Positions 17,480 through 26,278 of a DNA stretch of 64,000 nucleotides are shown piece after piece. The position numbers were made by a program, and so were the translations under genes. Source of the DNA: Actinomyces sp. HMSC035G02 (GTDB taxonomy: Bacteria > Actinomycetota > Actinomycetes > Actinomycetales > Actinomycetaceae); NCBI GenBank assembly GCA_001838165.1, contig KV835868.1:72256-136255 (forward strand), given 5' to 3'. Numbering within the stretch: position 1 is the first letter of the stretch; each line of letters starts with the position of its first letter. The notes under the pieces were generated by a model. The model saw nothing but the letters and a program-made list of their open reading frames with translations, ran no database searches and was not told where the DNA came from.

Positions 17480-18463
17480 ATGAGCGTTGACACTGTGAAA
17501 CCCGGCCGTGAGGCGCCCTCGGGCGCGGCGGGCGCGGGGGAGGCGAAGGCCTCCAAGCGCGGCAAAGACTCCGCGCGCGCTGAGGGTCGGCGGGGCGATG
17601 GCCTGCGCGCTCTCGTCTACTTGTCGCCCGGAATGGCGGGCTTTGTTCTCTTCATCGTCCTGCCCCTGATCGCGTCCCTCGTGATCTCCTTCTTCGACTG
17701 GTCGATCTTCGGAGGCGGCCGCTTCATCGGAGTGGAAAACTACCGGCGCATGCTGAGCGGCGAGGATCCGGCATTCTGGACGGTCATGCGCAACACCGTC
17801 GTGTTCGCAGCCTGCTACACGGCGCTGAACCTGGTGATCTCGATCGGCCTGAGCTATTGGCTCCAGCGCGTTCCTGAATGGCTCAGCCGTGTCCTGCGCG
17901 TCATCTTCTTCATTCCGGTCGTCACGCCGATGGTAGGTAATGCGCTGATCTGGCGCCTCATGCTCTCCGACAACGGCGTGGTCAACTCGGCCCTGGCCGT
18001 CTTCGGGATCGAGCACATCCCCTTCCTCAACCACCCGGCTCTCGCGATGGGCTCGCTGCTCATGATGAGCCTGTGGCAGGGTCTGGGCTACAACATCGTC
18101 GTCCTCACGGCAGGCCTCAACGGCCTGAACACCTCGGTTCTCGAGGCCGCGACGATCGATGGCTGCAACGGCGTCCAGCGCTTCTTCAAGGTCGTCTTCC
18201 CGATGATCTCTCCGACCGTCTTCTTCTGCACGGTCATGACGATTATCGGCGCCTTCAAGGTCTTTGCTCAGCCCTACTTCCTGACGCTGGGCGGCCCGGG
18301 CGAGGCGACTAACACGATCGTGCTGGCCCTGTACCGCAACGGTTTCTCTTTCGACAAGCTCGGCTACGCGTCCGCGATGGCGTGGGTGCTCTTCGTGATC
18401 GTCATGACGGTGACGGCCCTGCAGTTCGCTGGCCAGAAGAAGTGGGTGAACTACGATGCATAA
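17480..18463 (+). CDS. Sugar ABC transporter permease (MalF/UgpA type)
   Basis: A 327-residue inner-membrane permease with six transmembrane helices. The EAA loop reads EAATIDGCNGVQRFFKVVFP (about residue 217), which contacts the ATPase. The N-terminal 40 residues are polar and low-complexity (Gly/Ala/Lys). Its 3' end overlaps the next permease gene by 8 bp. The tandem arrangement of two permeases is typical of CUT1 carbohydrate importers. Confidence 0.93.
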   Translation: MSVDTVKPGREAPSGAAGAGEAKASKRGKDSARAEGRRGDGLRALVYLSPGMAGFVLFIVLPLIASLVISFFDWSIFGGGRFIGVENYRRMLSGEDPAFWTVMRNTVVFAACYTALNLVISIGLSYWLQRVPEWLSRVLRVIFFIPVVTPMVGNALIWRLMLSDNGVVNSALAVFGIEHIPFLNHPALAMGSLLMMSLWQGLGYNIVVLTAGLNGLNTSVLEAATIDGCNGVQRFFKVVFPMISPTVFFCTVMTIIGAFKVFAQPYFLTLGGPGEATNTIVLALYRNGFSFDKLGYASAMAWVLFVIVMTVTALQFAGQKKWVNYDA

Positions 18464-19280
18464 CAAGAAGCGTCTTTCTACGATCATTTCGGTGATCCTG
18501 CTCGGGATCATCGCGGTCGGTTTCCTTTTCCCCTTCGTGTGGATGGTCGCGACCTCCCTCAAGCCTACGACCGAGGTTTTCAGCCTGAGCCCGACGGGCA
18601 GCCGAATCGCCTGGGACAACTATCCGTCGGCTCTTAACTCGATTCCCTTCGGCCGAGTTGTCCTCAACTCCTTCATCGTTTCGCTGGCAGGCGCGGCCCT
18701 CGTGGTCGTCGTGTCGGTCCTGTCCGCCTACGCGTTCGCGCGCCTGCGCTTCAAGGGCCGCGATCACCTGTTCATGCTGTTCCTGGGCACGCTCGTCCTG
18801 CCCCAGGAGGTCCTCGTGATCCCGCTGTACATCGGTATGCAGCGCATGGGCCTGGTGAACTCCTACTTCGCCCTCATCGTGCCCTTCGCGTTTGGCGCGT
18901 TTGGCGCGTTCCTGATCCGTCAGTTCCTCATGTCCCTACCCCTCGAGTTCGAGGAGGCGGCTCGCATTGACGGCTGCAGTGACTGGAAGATCCTGACGAA
19001 GATCCTGCTGCCCCTGCTCAAGGCTCCGATCACTGTGGTGGGCGTGTTCGCGTTTATCGACTACTGGTCCGCGTTCCTGTGGCCCCTCATCGTGGTCAAC
19101 GATTCGTCGCTGGCGACGATCCCGCTGGGCCTGCAGATGTTCTCGGGTGAGCGCGGCACCGACTGGGGCCCGCTGATGGCCGCGGTGACGATGACGACGA
19201 TCCCGTCGATCCTGCTGGTCGTGTTCCTGCAGAAGCAGCTGGAAAAGGGCGTCACCCTGGGCGCCTTCGGAGGGCGCTGA
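18456..19280 (+). CDS. Sugar ABC transporter permease (MalG/UgpE type)
   Basis: A 274-residue permease, second half of the CUT1 channel. Six helices are evident; the EAA loop is EEAARIDGCSDWKILTKILL (about 167-186). The N-terminus (KKRLSTIISVILLGIIAVGF) is the usual first helix. It overlaps the preceding gene and lies 5 bp before the fucosidase gene, so all are co-translated. Confidence 0.93.
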   Translation: MHNKKRLSTIISVILLGIIAVGFLFPFVWMVATSLKPTTEVFSLSPTGSRIAWDNYPSALNSIPFGRVVLNSFIVSLAGAALVVVVSVLSAYAFARLRFKGRDHLFMLFLGTLVLPQEVLVIPLYIGMQRMGLVNSYFALIVPFAFGAFGAFLIRQFLMSLPLEFEEAARIDGCSDWKILTKILLPLLKAPITVVGVFAFIDYWSAFLWPLIVVNDSSLATIPLGLQMFSGERGTDWGPLMAAVTMTTIPSILLVVFLQKQLEKGVTLGAFGGR

Positions 19281-19285
19281 CGACC

Positions 19286-20665
19286 ATGAGCGAAACGATG
19301 AGCGATACCGAGCGCTGGAGTGCGCTGTCCCGCCCGACCCCGCAGTGGTTCGAGGACTCCCCGCTGGGCATCTTCGTCCACTGGGGCCCCTACTCGGTCC
19401 CCGCGTGGGCTGAGGATCACGGGGAGCTGGGCGTTGAGGAGGACTGGGAGGCCTGGTTCACCCACAATTCCTACGCGGAGTGGTACTTCAACACGATTCG
19501 TATCCCGGGTTCCCCGGCTGCGCTGCGCCACAAGGACCTGTATGGATCGGCCTCGTACGACGCATTCTTGGACGCGTGGGACCCCGATGCGTGGGATCCG
19601 GCTGAGTGGATGCGACTCTTCCACCGTGCCGGCGCCGGCTACGCGGTGCTGACGACCAAGCACCACGACGGCGTGACCCTGTGGGATGCCCCTGAGACGG
19701 GAACGCGCAACACCGTGCGCCGAGGTCCGTGCACTGACCTCGTGGCCGGCTTCGCTAATGCCGCGCGCGACGAGGGTCTGCGAGTGGGCTTGTACTACTC
19801 GGGTGGTCTGGACTGGCACTACCGGCCCGCGCGTCCGATCCTCTCCGAGGATGACTGCAAGGACCTGTGTCGCCCGAAGGACGCCGACTACGCGCGCTAC
19901 TGCTTCGTGCACGTGCGTGACCTGATCGACCGCTATCAGCCCGACGTCATCTGGAATGACATCGACTGGCCGGACGAGGGTAAGGACTTCGGCCCCCACG
20001 GGCTGGGGACGCTCTTCGAGTACTTCTACGCGGCGCGCCCCGAGGGCGTGACGAACGACCGCTACGGCGGCGTCCACGCGGATTATCTGACCAGCGAATA
20101 CCAGCACATGGGCGACTCCGAGACGAACGGCAAGCCGTGGGAGAACTGCCGAGGCGTCGGCCTGTCCTTCGGCTACAACCGGGCCGAGGGCGAGCACCAG
20201 TACCTCAGTGGCGCGGCCGCCGTCCGTCACCTGGTGGACGTGGTCTCGCGCGGCGGGCGACTCCTGCTCAACGTGGGTCCGCGCGCCGATGGCACGATCC
20301 CGCGCGAGCAGCGTGAGTGCCTCGAGGGCCTGGGCGCCTGGAATGACCTGTACGGATCGGAGCTGCGCGGCGTGCGTGCGCTGTCGGCCAAGGACTTCGA
20401 GGCCGTCACCGCGCAGTCCGCAGGAGACGAGGCCTGGGTCCGCCTTCTCGTTCATGAGGACCACGTCGCCGTTGTGGCGGATGCATCCGTCACGCAGGTG
20501 TCGGGTCTGCCGAGCGGATTCGACTACTCGCGTTCCACGATTCTCACGCTGGGCGCGTCGTGCTCGTGGGATGGGCAGAGCCTGACCTTGCAGGCGGGGG
20601 AGCAACCTCCGAGCGATGCTCGCGGCGATGCTTTGCCGCTGGTCATCACAGCTCCTCGAGTGTGA
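19286..20665 (+). CDS. Alpha-L-fucosidase, GH29
   Basis: A 459-residue glycoside hydrolase that removes alpha-L-fucose from glycans or fucosides. FGIFVHWGPYS-like (here LGIFVHWGPYSVPAW), TTKHHDGVTLWD and IWNDIDWP are GH29 signatures; Asp225 in WND is the expected nucleophile. It ends with a short beta-rich C-terminal domain. No signal peptide, so it acts in the cytoplasm on imported material. Host mucins and milk oligosaccharides are likely natural sources (inference). Last gene of the ABC operon; a strong terminator follows. Confidence 0.92.
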   Translation: MSETMSDTERWSALSRPTPQWFEDSPLGIFVHWGPYSVPAWAEDHGELGVEEDWEAWFTHNSYAEWYFNTIRIPGSPAALRHKDLYGSASYDAFLDAWDPDAWDPAEWMRLFHRAGAGYAVLTTKHHDGVTLWDAPETGTRNTVRRGPCTDLVAGFANAARDEGLRVGLYYSGGLDWHYRPARPILSEDDCKDLCRPKDADYARYCFVHVRDLIDRYQPDVIWNDIDWPDEGKDFGPHGLGTLFEYFYAARPEGVTNDRYGGVHADYLTSEYQHMGDSETNGKPWENCRGVGLSFGYNRAEGEHQYLSGAAAVRHLVDVVSRGGRLLLNVGPRADGTIPREQRECLEGLGAWNDLYGSELRGVRALSAKDFEAVTAQSAGDEAWVRLLVHEDHVAVVADASVTQVSGLPSGFDYSRSTILTLGASCSWDGQSLTLQAGEQPPSDARGDALPLVITAPRV

Positions 20666-20671
20666 GATGAG

Positions 20672-20712
20672 GTTGTCGGCGCGGGCCTTGGGCTCGCGCC
20701 GACAACTTTTTT
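20672..20712 (+). terminator. Rho-independent terminator
   Basis: GTTGTCGGCGCGGGCC pairs with GGCTCGCGCCGACAAC around a TTG loop and is followed by six T residues, a textbook terminator for the fucosidase operon. Confidence 0.9.
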
Positions 20713-20821
20713 AAAGGAGCAGCGGTACCGTCGCGACGATCGTCGTTGCGATGACGAGGGGTTCGAAGATGCGCAGGGGGATGCGGGCTGCCAGGCGGCG
20801 CCCCGCCCACGCACACGCACA
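20711..20821 (-). pseudogene. Possible remnant of a TauE/SafE-type membrane protein
   Basis: A minus-strand reading frame ends with GRRLAARIPLRIFEPLVIA and a hydrophobic tail, resembling the last helix of TauE/SafE permeases (GxxLaxrip...fe.l...). Nothing upstream in the frame resembles the rest of the family. It may be a decayed gene end or chance. Confidence 0.3.
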
Positions 20822-20875
20822 CGCAAGGACAACGTCACGCGCAGCATGTTGCGTGCCACGGCGCTGGAGAGCAAT

Positions 20876-20908
20876 GGGGGTGGAAGCGAACGAGTCGCTT
20901 CCACCCCC
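20876..20908 (-). terminator. Hairpin after iolE
   Basis: GGGGGTGGAAGCGA (20876-20889) is an exact complement of 20895-20908 around ACGAG: a 14-bp perfect stem about 40 bp past the iolE stop. No T-run follows, so factor-assisted termination or RNA protection is possible. Confidence 0.6.
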
Positions 20909-20949
20909 ATACGATTCGCGCGGGAAGTTGAGGAACCGCGCGAAGCTGC

Positions 20950-21876
20950 TCACTGACCCAGCAGCGTGCCCTTCACGTAGTCGCGCGCGATGTGCGCGTA
21001 CTCGAGCGGAGGGGCGATCTTCGGATCCTGCTCGGCCTCAACCAGGATCCAGCCCTTGTAGCCGTGCTCAACGAGGAAGGCGTAGGGCTCGGTGAAATCG
21101 ATGGTGCCGTCGCCGGGAACCGTGAACATGCCGGCGAGGAAGGAGTCCAGGAAGGAGCGCTTGGCCTGGCGGGACTCTTCCATCTTGGCGGGACGCACAT
21201 CCTTGAAGTGCACGTGCTTGATGCGGTCGATCGCGCCGCGCAGCAGGCCCATGACGTCGCCGTCGCCCACGAATGCGTGGCCCGTGTCGAAGAGCAGGGA
21301 GACCTTGTCCGGGTCGGTCAGCTCGAGCATGCGCAGCGTCTCATCCTTGGTCTGAACGACGGTGCCCAGGTGGTGGTGGTAGACCAGGTCAAGGCCGTAC
21401 TCGTGGGCGATCTCGCCGAGCTTGTTCAGGCCCTCGGCCAGGACCGGCCACTCCTCATCCTTGAGGACGGGCTTGTTCTCGAAGATGCAGATGTCGCGGA
21501 TCCCCTGCACCGAACCGGTCTGCTCGGAGACGACGACGCGGGTCGCGCCCAGGAACTGCAGGTACTCGCAGGTGGTGCGGAAGTCCGGGATGACGGCGTC
21601 GACGCCGTCGCGGACGATGAAGCTGGAGAACCACTGGGCGACGATCTTCAGGCCCGCTGCGTCGGCCTTCTCCTTCGTCTCTTCCTTCGAGGGGTACCAG
21701 CCGGCGACCTCGGTGCCAGCAAAGCCGGCCTCGGCCAGGTCGTCGAACATGACGTCGATGGTGTTCCATTCGCCGACCTCGGGAATATCGTCGTTACGCC
21801 ACGCAATCGGGTGCATTCCCCAGGTGATGCCATTGGGGTCGTTGATCGCGGTTGCGGGATCGTAGACGTGAGTCAT
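20950..21876 (-). CDS. iolE: Myo-inosose-2 dehydratase
   Basis: A 308-residue xylose-isomerase-like TIM-barrel enzyme that dehydrates 2-keto-myo-inositol, the second step of inositol catabolism. Family-typical segments: ITWGMHPIAWRNDDIPEVG at the N-terminus, YHHHLGT, LLFDTGHAFVGDGD and HVHFKDVR, which supply the metal-binding and catalytic residues. The ATG at 21876 follows GGAGAGCTGCA; a start 66 bp upstream would overlap the operator. A TTGTCnnGACAA palindrome stands at 21953-21964. It is transcribed separately from iolG. Confidence 0.92.
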   Translation of the reverse strand: MTHVYDPATAINDPNGITWGMHPIAWRNDDIPEVGEWNTIDVMFDDLAEAGFAGTEVAGWYPSKEETKEKADAAGLKIVAQWFSSFIVRDGVDAVIPDFRTTCEYLQFLGATRVVVSEQTGSVQGIRDICIFENKPVLKDEEWPVLAEGLNKLGEIAHEYGLDLVYHHHLGTVVQTKDETLRMLELTDPDKVSLLFDTGHAFVGDGDVMGLLRGAIDRIKHVHFKDVRPAKMEESRQAKRSFLDSFLAGMFTVPGDGTIDFTEPYAFLVEHGYKGWILVEAEQDPKIAPPLEYAHIARDYVKGTLLGQ

Positions 21877-21950
21877 TGCAGCTCTCCTATGAGTCGCGGT
21901 TGTGTCCGTTGCGATGTGCGCCGGTGTCACTATTCTACTCAATCCCGTTC

Positions 21951-21966
21951 AATTGTCCAGACAAAG
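21951..21966. promoter_or_regulatory. iol operator 1 (upstream of iolE)
   Basis: AATTGTCCAGACAAAG contains TTGTC-CA-GACAA, the most symmetrical of four related sites in the iol region. It lies 75 bp before the iolE start. Probably bound by the GntR/UTRA regulator at 24282-25049. Confidence 0.8.
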
Positions 21967-22012
21967 AAAGTTCCGGCGGGGATGGAACCCCGCCGGGACT
22001 TTCGAGACGCTA

Positions 22013-23002
22013 TCAGGCCAGCGACACGGGCTTGCCGGTCTTCGCCGACTCCGTGGCGGCCTCGGCCAGGCGCAGAGCCTCGATCGCATCGTCGATGGAC
22101 GGCGTGGGCTTGGTGCCCGCGACGACCGCGTCGATGAAAGCGGTCAGCTCAATGCGGTAGGCGTCCGCGTAGCGCTGCAGGAAGAAGTCCAGGTACGGTT
22201 CAGTCGCATCCGTGACCTCGGCGTTGGACAGGCGCACGGTGGTGGCGCGGATGTTGTCCGCGTTGAGCGTGCCCGTCGAGCCCTGGGCCTCCAGGCGCTG
22301 GTCGTAGCCGGCCGAGCACTTGCGGTTGTTGACGATAGTCGCGACGACGCCGGCGGCGTTCTTCAGGGTGACCACGGCGGCGTCGAAGTCGCCGGCTTCC
22401 CTGATCTCCTCGTTGAAGTTCTGGCCGAAGGCGTGCACCTCGACGATGTCGCCCAGGAAGAAGCGGGCCATGTCGAAGTCGTGGATGGTCATGTCGCGGA
22501 AGATGCCGCCGGAGACCTTCACGTACTCGGCCGGGGGAGCGGAGGGGTCGCGCGAGATGATGAGCAGGTTCTCCAGATCGCCGATCTTTCCCTCTTCAAG
22601 CTGGGCGTGAACCGCGGCGAAGGAAGGGTCGAAGCGGCGGTTGAAGCCGAACATAACGGGCACAGAAACGGCGTTCAGTTCGTCGCGAGCGGCCTCAACG
22701 TCCTTCATGTCCAGAGCGATCGGCTTCTCGCACAGCACGGCCTTGCCGGCCTTGGCGGCTGCGAGCAGGTGGGGGATGTGCAGCGGTGTGGGCGAGCCGA
22801 TGACGACGGCGTCGACCCCCTCGTCGGTGAAGACGGAGTCCACGTCGGTCGTGTGGCGGGCGCCGTAGACCTCGGCCAGCTTCTGCGCGGCATCGCTGAA
22901 CGGATCGGCAACGAGGGCGAGGGTTGCGCCGGGGTGGGCGGCGATGGTCTTGGCGTGGACGTGGCCGATGCGGCCGGCGCCGATAACGGCAATGTTGAGC
23001 AT
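22013..23002 (-). CDS. iolG: Inositol 2-dehydrogenase
   Basis: A 329-residue Gfo/Idh/MocA oxidoreductase that oxidises myo-inositol to 2-keto-myo-inositol with NAD. The Rossmann motif GAGRIGHVH is at 8-16, the conserved EKP at 92-94, and the catalytic pair FRDMTIHD supplies Asp170 and His174, spaced as in characterised IolG. The ATG at 23002 is used; upstream codons lack family similarity. It follows the transaldolase-family gene by 92 bp in the same direction, so the two are probably one operon. Confidence 0.93.
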   Translation of the reverse strand: MLNIAVIGAGRIGHVHAKTIAAHPGATLALVADPFSDAAQKLAEVYGARHTTDVDSVFTDEGVDAVVIGSPTPLHIPHLLAAAKAGKAVLCEKPIALDMKDVEAARDELNAVSVPVMFGFNRRFDPSFAAVHAQLEEGKIGDLENLLIISRDPSAPPAEYVKVSGGIFRDMTIHDFDMARFFLGDIVEVHAFGQNFNEEIREAGDFDAAVVTLKNAAGVVATIVNNRKCSAGYDQRLEAQGSTGTLNADNIRATTVRLSNAEVTDATEPYLDFFLQRYADAYRIELTAFIDAVVAGTKPTPSIDDAIEALRLAEAATESAKTGKPVSLA

Positions 23003-23094
23003 CTTTGCTTCTTTCTGGGTGAGGGGGTGCTGGAGAGCAGAAAAACCGTGACCGGCGGTGGCCCCACACGCGACGTGTGGGGCCATCGAGTGGA

Positions 23095-24171
23095 TCACGG
23101 GGCGGGCATAATGACGTCGCGCACCAGGGCGTCGAGGTCAGCGTCTGCCTGCAGGAAGCCGCGCAGGGTCCGCACGGTGGCGCCGAAGGTGTCGAACTCC
23201 TCCGGGGTCATGCCGTCGGGCTCGTAGGCGCGGACGAACTCGGGGATTGAGAGCAGCGTCTTCATGATGTCCTCGCGCACCGGGATGTCCATGCGCTCTT
23301 CCATCTTGTAGTCTGAGTCGTTGATGAGCTTGGCCCACTGGAACGGCGGGGAGACGACGACGTCGCCGCCGACGAACTCGGACCAGTGCATGACGTTACG
23401 GAATGCGGCGGCGAGCATGCGGGCGCGCAGGCCGCGCTTGCGGAACTCTTGGTAGGCGCGCTTGAAGGCGGCAATGCCACACCACTCGAGGTGACCCGGA
23501 TCCAAGAACATCTTGTCGCGCGCGGCGACCTCCTTGATCCAGTCGTCGAGGCGGCCCACCATGAGGGTGACGACCGGGCCCATCTGGGAGGTGTCCTTGC
23601 CCTCGGCCTCGCGGCGCTTGAGGCCGCGCTCGATGGCCTCGCCCGTGGTGACGGCCTGTGCGACGGAGAAGGAGACCGTCACGTTGACGGAGACGCCTCG
23701 GTAGGTGGCCTCTTCGATGGCCTCGATACCCACCGAGGTGGCGGGGATCTTCACGATGATGTTCTTAGCGAGGTTGTGGAATTCCTCGGCCTGGTCGGCC
23801 AGGGCCTTGGCGGAGCGGGCCAGGCGCGGGTCCGTCTGCATGGACAGGCGGCCGTTGCGGCCGTTCTCGGCCTCGAAAATGGGCTCGAGGAGCTTGGCGG
23901 CCTCGAGGGATAGCTCGCGCACGACCTGCCAGCCGATCTCAGACTCGGTGGCGTCGGGCATTTCCTTGGCGAGCTCCGCAATACGGGGCAGCCACACGTC
24001 GCGACGCTGGTTGATGCAGGTGTAGGCGATGGTCGGGTTGCAGGTAGCACCAACGCCTCCGAAGGAGATGGACTGCGCCAGCTCGCTGGGATCCGAGGAA
24101 TCGTTCCACAGGGCGGTGGGGGTGTTACGCGCGGCGTCCAGAAGGGGGCCGGGGGTGTACTCGATGGGCAT
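23095..24171 (-). CDS. Transaldolase-family protein in the iol cluster
   Basis: A 358-residue class I aldolase/transaldolase. ATCNPTIAY (42-50) corresponds to the TSNPTI motif and Lys141 in IIVKIPAT is the Schiff-base lysine. Length fits actinobacterial transaldolases, but the sequence is divergent. No IolJ-type aldolase is visible in this window although kinase IolC and dehydrogenase IolA are present, so this enzyme may cleave the IolC product (inference). Alternatives: a housekeeping-like transaldolase handling sugar phosphates. ATG at 24171 follows AAAGGAG with an 11-bp gap. Controlled by operator 2. Confidence 0.82.
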   Translation of the reverse strand: MPIEYTPGPLLDAARNTPTALWNDSSDPSELAQSISFGGVGATCNPTIAYTCINQRRDVWLPRIAELAKEMPDATESEIGWQVVRELSLEAAKLLEPIFEAENGRNGRLSMQTDPRLARSAKALADQAEEFHNLAKNIIVKIPATSVGIEAIEEATYRGVSVNVTVSFSVAQAVTTGEAIERGLKRREAEGKDTSQMGPVVTLMVGRLDDWIKEVAARDKMFLDPGHLEWCGIAAFKRAYQEFRKRGLRARMLAAAFRNVMHWSEFVGGDVVVSPPFQWAKLINDSDYKMEERMDIPVREDIMKTLLSIPEFVRAYEPDGMTPEEFDTFGATVRTLRGFLQADADLDALVRDVIMPAP

Positions 24172-24253
24172 GGCGGGAAGCACTCCTTTGTGATTGCTTT
24201 CGACTTTCTCCGTCGGGGATAAGTCTACGACGAGCACCTACGCCTGTCAACAG

Positions 24254-24267
24254 TTTGTTAGGACAAA
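24254..24267. promoter_or_regulatory. iol operator 2 (upstream of transaldolase-iolG)
   Basis: TTTGTTAGGACAAA is the exact reverse complement of operator 4 at 29304. It is 83 bp before the transaldolase start and just past the regulator gene stop. Confidence 0.8.
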
Positions 24268-24281
24268 GTATCAATATGTTG

Positions 24282-25049
24282 TCACTGGGCGAAAAGGCTA
24301 GCCTCGAAGGAGTATCGCGATGCGCGGTAGATATGGTTGCCGTACTCGACAATGCGTCCCGAGGGGTCGTATGTCGTGCGCTGTGTCGTCAGCAGGGCTG
24401 CGCCGCGGTGCTCGGACAGGAGCTTGGCTTCTTTTGTTGTCGCACTGCGGGCGCCGATCACCTGGCGGGCCGAGGCCAGGGTGACCCCGCGCTCGCGCAT
24501 CAGGTCGTACAGGGAGGCGGACTCGAGCTCCTGCATGGTCGGTGCGATGTCCGTCGGGATGAAGTTGGTAAGCACGGCAATCGGCTCGTCGTTGGCAAAG
24601 CGGGTGCGCTCGATGTGGACGATGAGGGTGCCCTCGGCAACCTTGAGGATGTCTGCTTCCTGCGCCGAGGCGGGGCGCGCCTCGTAGCGCTGGATCGTCG
24701 TGTGGACCTTGTGGCCGGCGTTGACAAGGTCGCGCATGAGGGAGGTGAGCTCCATGGGGCGGTGAACGTGGCGCGGGGACACGATCGTACCGACGCCGCG
24801 GCGGCGCGTCAGGAGGCCGCGGTCAACGAGGCGCTGGAGCGCCTGTCGTGCCGTGGGGCGGGAGACATGCAGTCGCGCAGCCATCGACAGTTCGTCCTCC
24901 AGGCGCGTGTCTGCAGGCAGGGCGCCGGAGTTGATGAGCTGTGCGATGGGTTCTGAAATCTGGAAGTACAGCGGCACGGGGGAGGAGCGATCCAGCGTGA
25001 TGTCTGGAACGTAGGGGGTGTTCTCCGAGGTGGGCGATGCTTTGGACAT
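24282..25049 (-). CDS. GntR-family regulator with UTRA domain, probable iol repressor
   Basis: A 255-residue HutC-type regulator. The winged helix is at about 25-95 (DELSMAARLHVSRPTARQAL is the recognition region) and the UTRA effector domain at about 110-250, ending in the typical NHIYRASRYSFEASLF. ATG at 25049 is chosen; the 64-residue upstream extension crosses the divergent promoter. It sits in the centre of the iol genes, divergent from iolC, with palindromes at both its ends. Likely role: repressor relieved by an inositol catabolite. Confidence 0.88.
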   Translation of the reverse strand: MSKASPTSENTPYVPDITLDRSSPVPLYFQISEPIAQLINSGALPADTRLEDELSMAARLHVSRPTARQALQRLVDRGLLTRRRGVGTIVSPRHVHRPMELTSLMRDLVNAGHKVHTTIQRYEARPASAQEADILKVAEGTLIVHIERTRFANDEPIAVLTNFIPTDIAPTMQELESASLYDLMRERGVTLASARQVIGARSATTKEAKLLSEHRGAALLTTQRTTYDPSGRIVEYGNHIYRASRYSFEASLFAQ

Positions 25050-25147
25050 GTCAAACCTTCGTGTGTGGCGCGACAGCGGTGCTAAATATTTAGGGTTACA
25101 TAGTATCAGCGTTGATGTAAAGGGTGAGAGTGACGCGCTGTTGCATA

Positions 25148-25159
25148 TTGTATAGACAA
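25148..25159. promoter_or_regulatory. iol operator 3 (regulator/iolC divergent promoter)
   Basis: TTGTATAGACAA is a weaker version of the palindrome (left half TTGTA). It lies 92 bp before iolC and 99 bp before the regulator start, so it could control both. Confidence 0.7.
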
Positions 25160-25239
25160 AGTTTGACGATTGCCTGTTGATAGTGCATCCTTGGAACGAA
25201 AGGTTTACGGGCCACCCCAATGGAGAGGAAGGAGACGCC

Positions 25240-26205
25240 ATGTCTCTCGAGCGTCGCTATGTCGACATTCTAACAATGGGTCGTTCCGGCATTGACATTT
25301 TTCCTCTCCAAGTTGGCGCCCACCTCGAAGATGTTGAAACCTTCGGAAAGTTCCTCGGCGGCAGCCCGACGAACGTCGCCGTCGCCGCCGCTCGACTCGG
25401 GCATCGTGCTGGCGTCATCACCGGCGTGGGGGACGATCCCTTCGGCCGTTTCGTGACCCGGGAGCTGGAGCGCCTCGGCGTCTCCTCCGATCATGTCGTC
25501 ACAGTGCGCGACTTCCACACCCCCGTGACCTTTGCCGAGCTTTTCCCGCCGGACTCCTTCCCACTCTACTTTTACCGCGAACCCAGCGCCCCGGACCTGG
25601 AGCTGGGGGAGGATCAGGTGGATTGGGACGCTGTCGAGCGCGCCGGGATCTTCTGGTTTACCGTGACCGGCCTGTCGCGCGACTCCTCCTTCGGCCTGCA
25701 TCTGCGTGCCCTCGATCATCGCGACCGCTCCAATGGCGTGACGATCCTCGACCTTGACTACCGCTCCAACCTGTGGAGTGGCATGGCCCAGGCGCGTTCG
25801 CGCGTCGCAGCCGTCCTGTCCCGCGTGGACGTCGCCGTCGGCAACCGCCAGGAATGCGAGATGGCCGTCGGTGTCTCCGACCCCGAAGGAGCGGCCGACG
25901 CCCTCCTCGAACGGGGCGTCAAGCTGGCGATTGTCAAGCAGGGGCCCAAGGGTACCCTCGCCAAGACCGCCGACGAGCGCGTGTGGGTCGATGCCTGGGA
26001 CGTGGACGTCGTCAACGGACTTGGCGCGGGGGACGCCTTCGGAGGCGCACTCATCCACGGCCTCGTCGAAGGATGGGACCTCGAGCGCACGATCCGTTAC
26101 GCCTCGGCCGCGGGAGCATACGTGTGCTTGCACATCGAATGCTCGACCGCCATGCCCACCCTCGAGCAGTTGAGCGCCTTCGTTGAAACGGGGGTCCTCC
26201 CGTAA
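25240..26205 (+). CDS. iolC: 5-dehydro-2-deoxygluconokinase
   Basis: A 321-residue PfkB/ribokinase-family kinase that phosphorylates 2-deoxy-5-keto-gluconate. N-terminal GGSPTNVAVAAARLGH is the PfkB signature 1 region; NGLGAGDAFGGAL carries the anion hole and catalytic Asp265. The ATG at 25240 follows GGAAGGAGACGCC, an excellent site, whereas the in-frame start 63 bp upstream has none. First gene of iolC-iolB-iolD. Confidence 0.93.
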   Translation: MSLERRYVDILTMGRSGIDIFPLQVGAHLEDVETFGKFLGGSPTNVAVAAARLGHRAGVITGVGDDPFGRFVTRELERLGVSSDHVVTVRDFHTPVTFAELFPPDSFPLYFYREPSAPDLELGEDQVDWDAVERAGIFWFTVTGLSRDSSFGLHLRALDHRDRSNGVTILDLDYRSNLWSGMAQARSRVAAVLSRVDVAVGNRQECEMAVGVSDPEGAADALLERGVKLAIVKQGPKGTLAKTADERVWVDAWDVDVVNGLGAGDAFGGALIHGLVEGWDLERTIRYASAAGAYVCLHIECSTAMPTLEQLSAFVETGVLP

Positions 26206-26278
26206 TCCACCCGACCTGCCCCAGCCTCGTCCCCCTTTTCATCCAGCGGCACCGATGCCCAACTTTCAGGAGACTACG

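Noticed and set aside
20751..21095. 114-codon plus-strand ORF between the fucosidase and iolE
   Set aside because: It passes through the iolE hairpin and into iolE antisense; Arg/His/Ala-rich with no motif.
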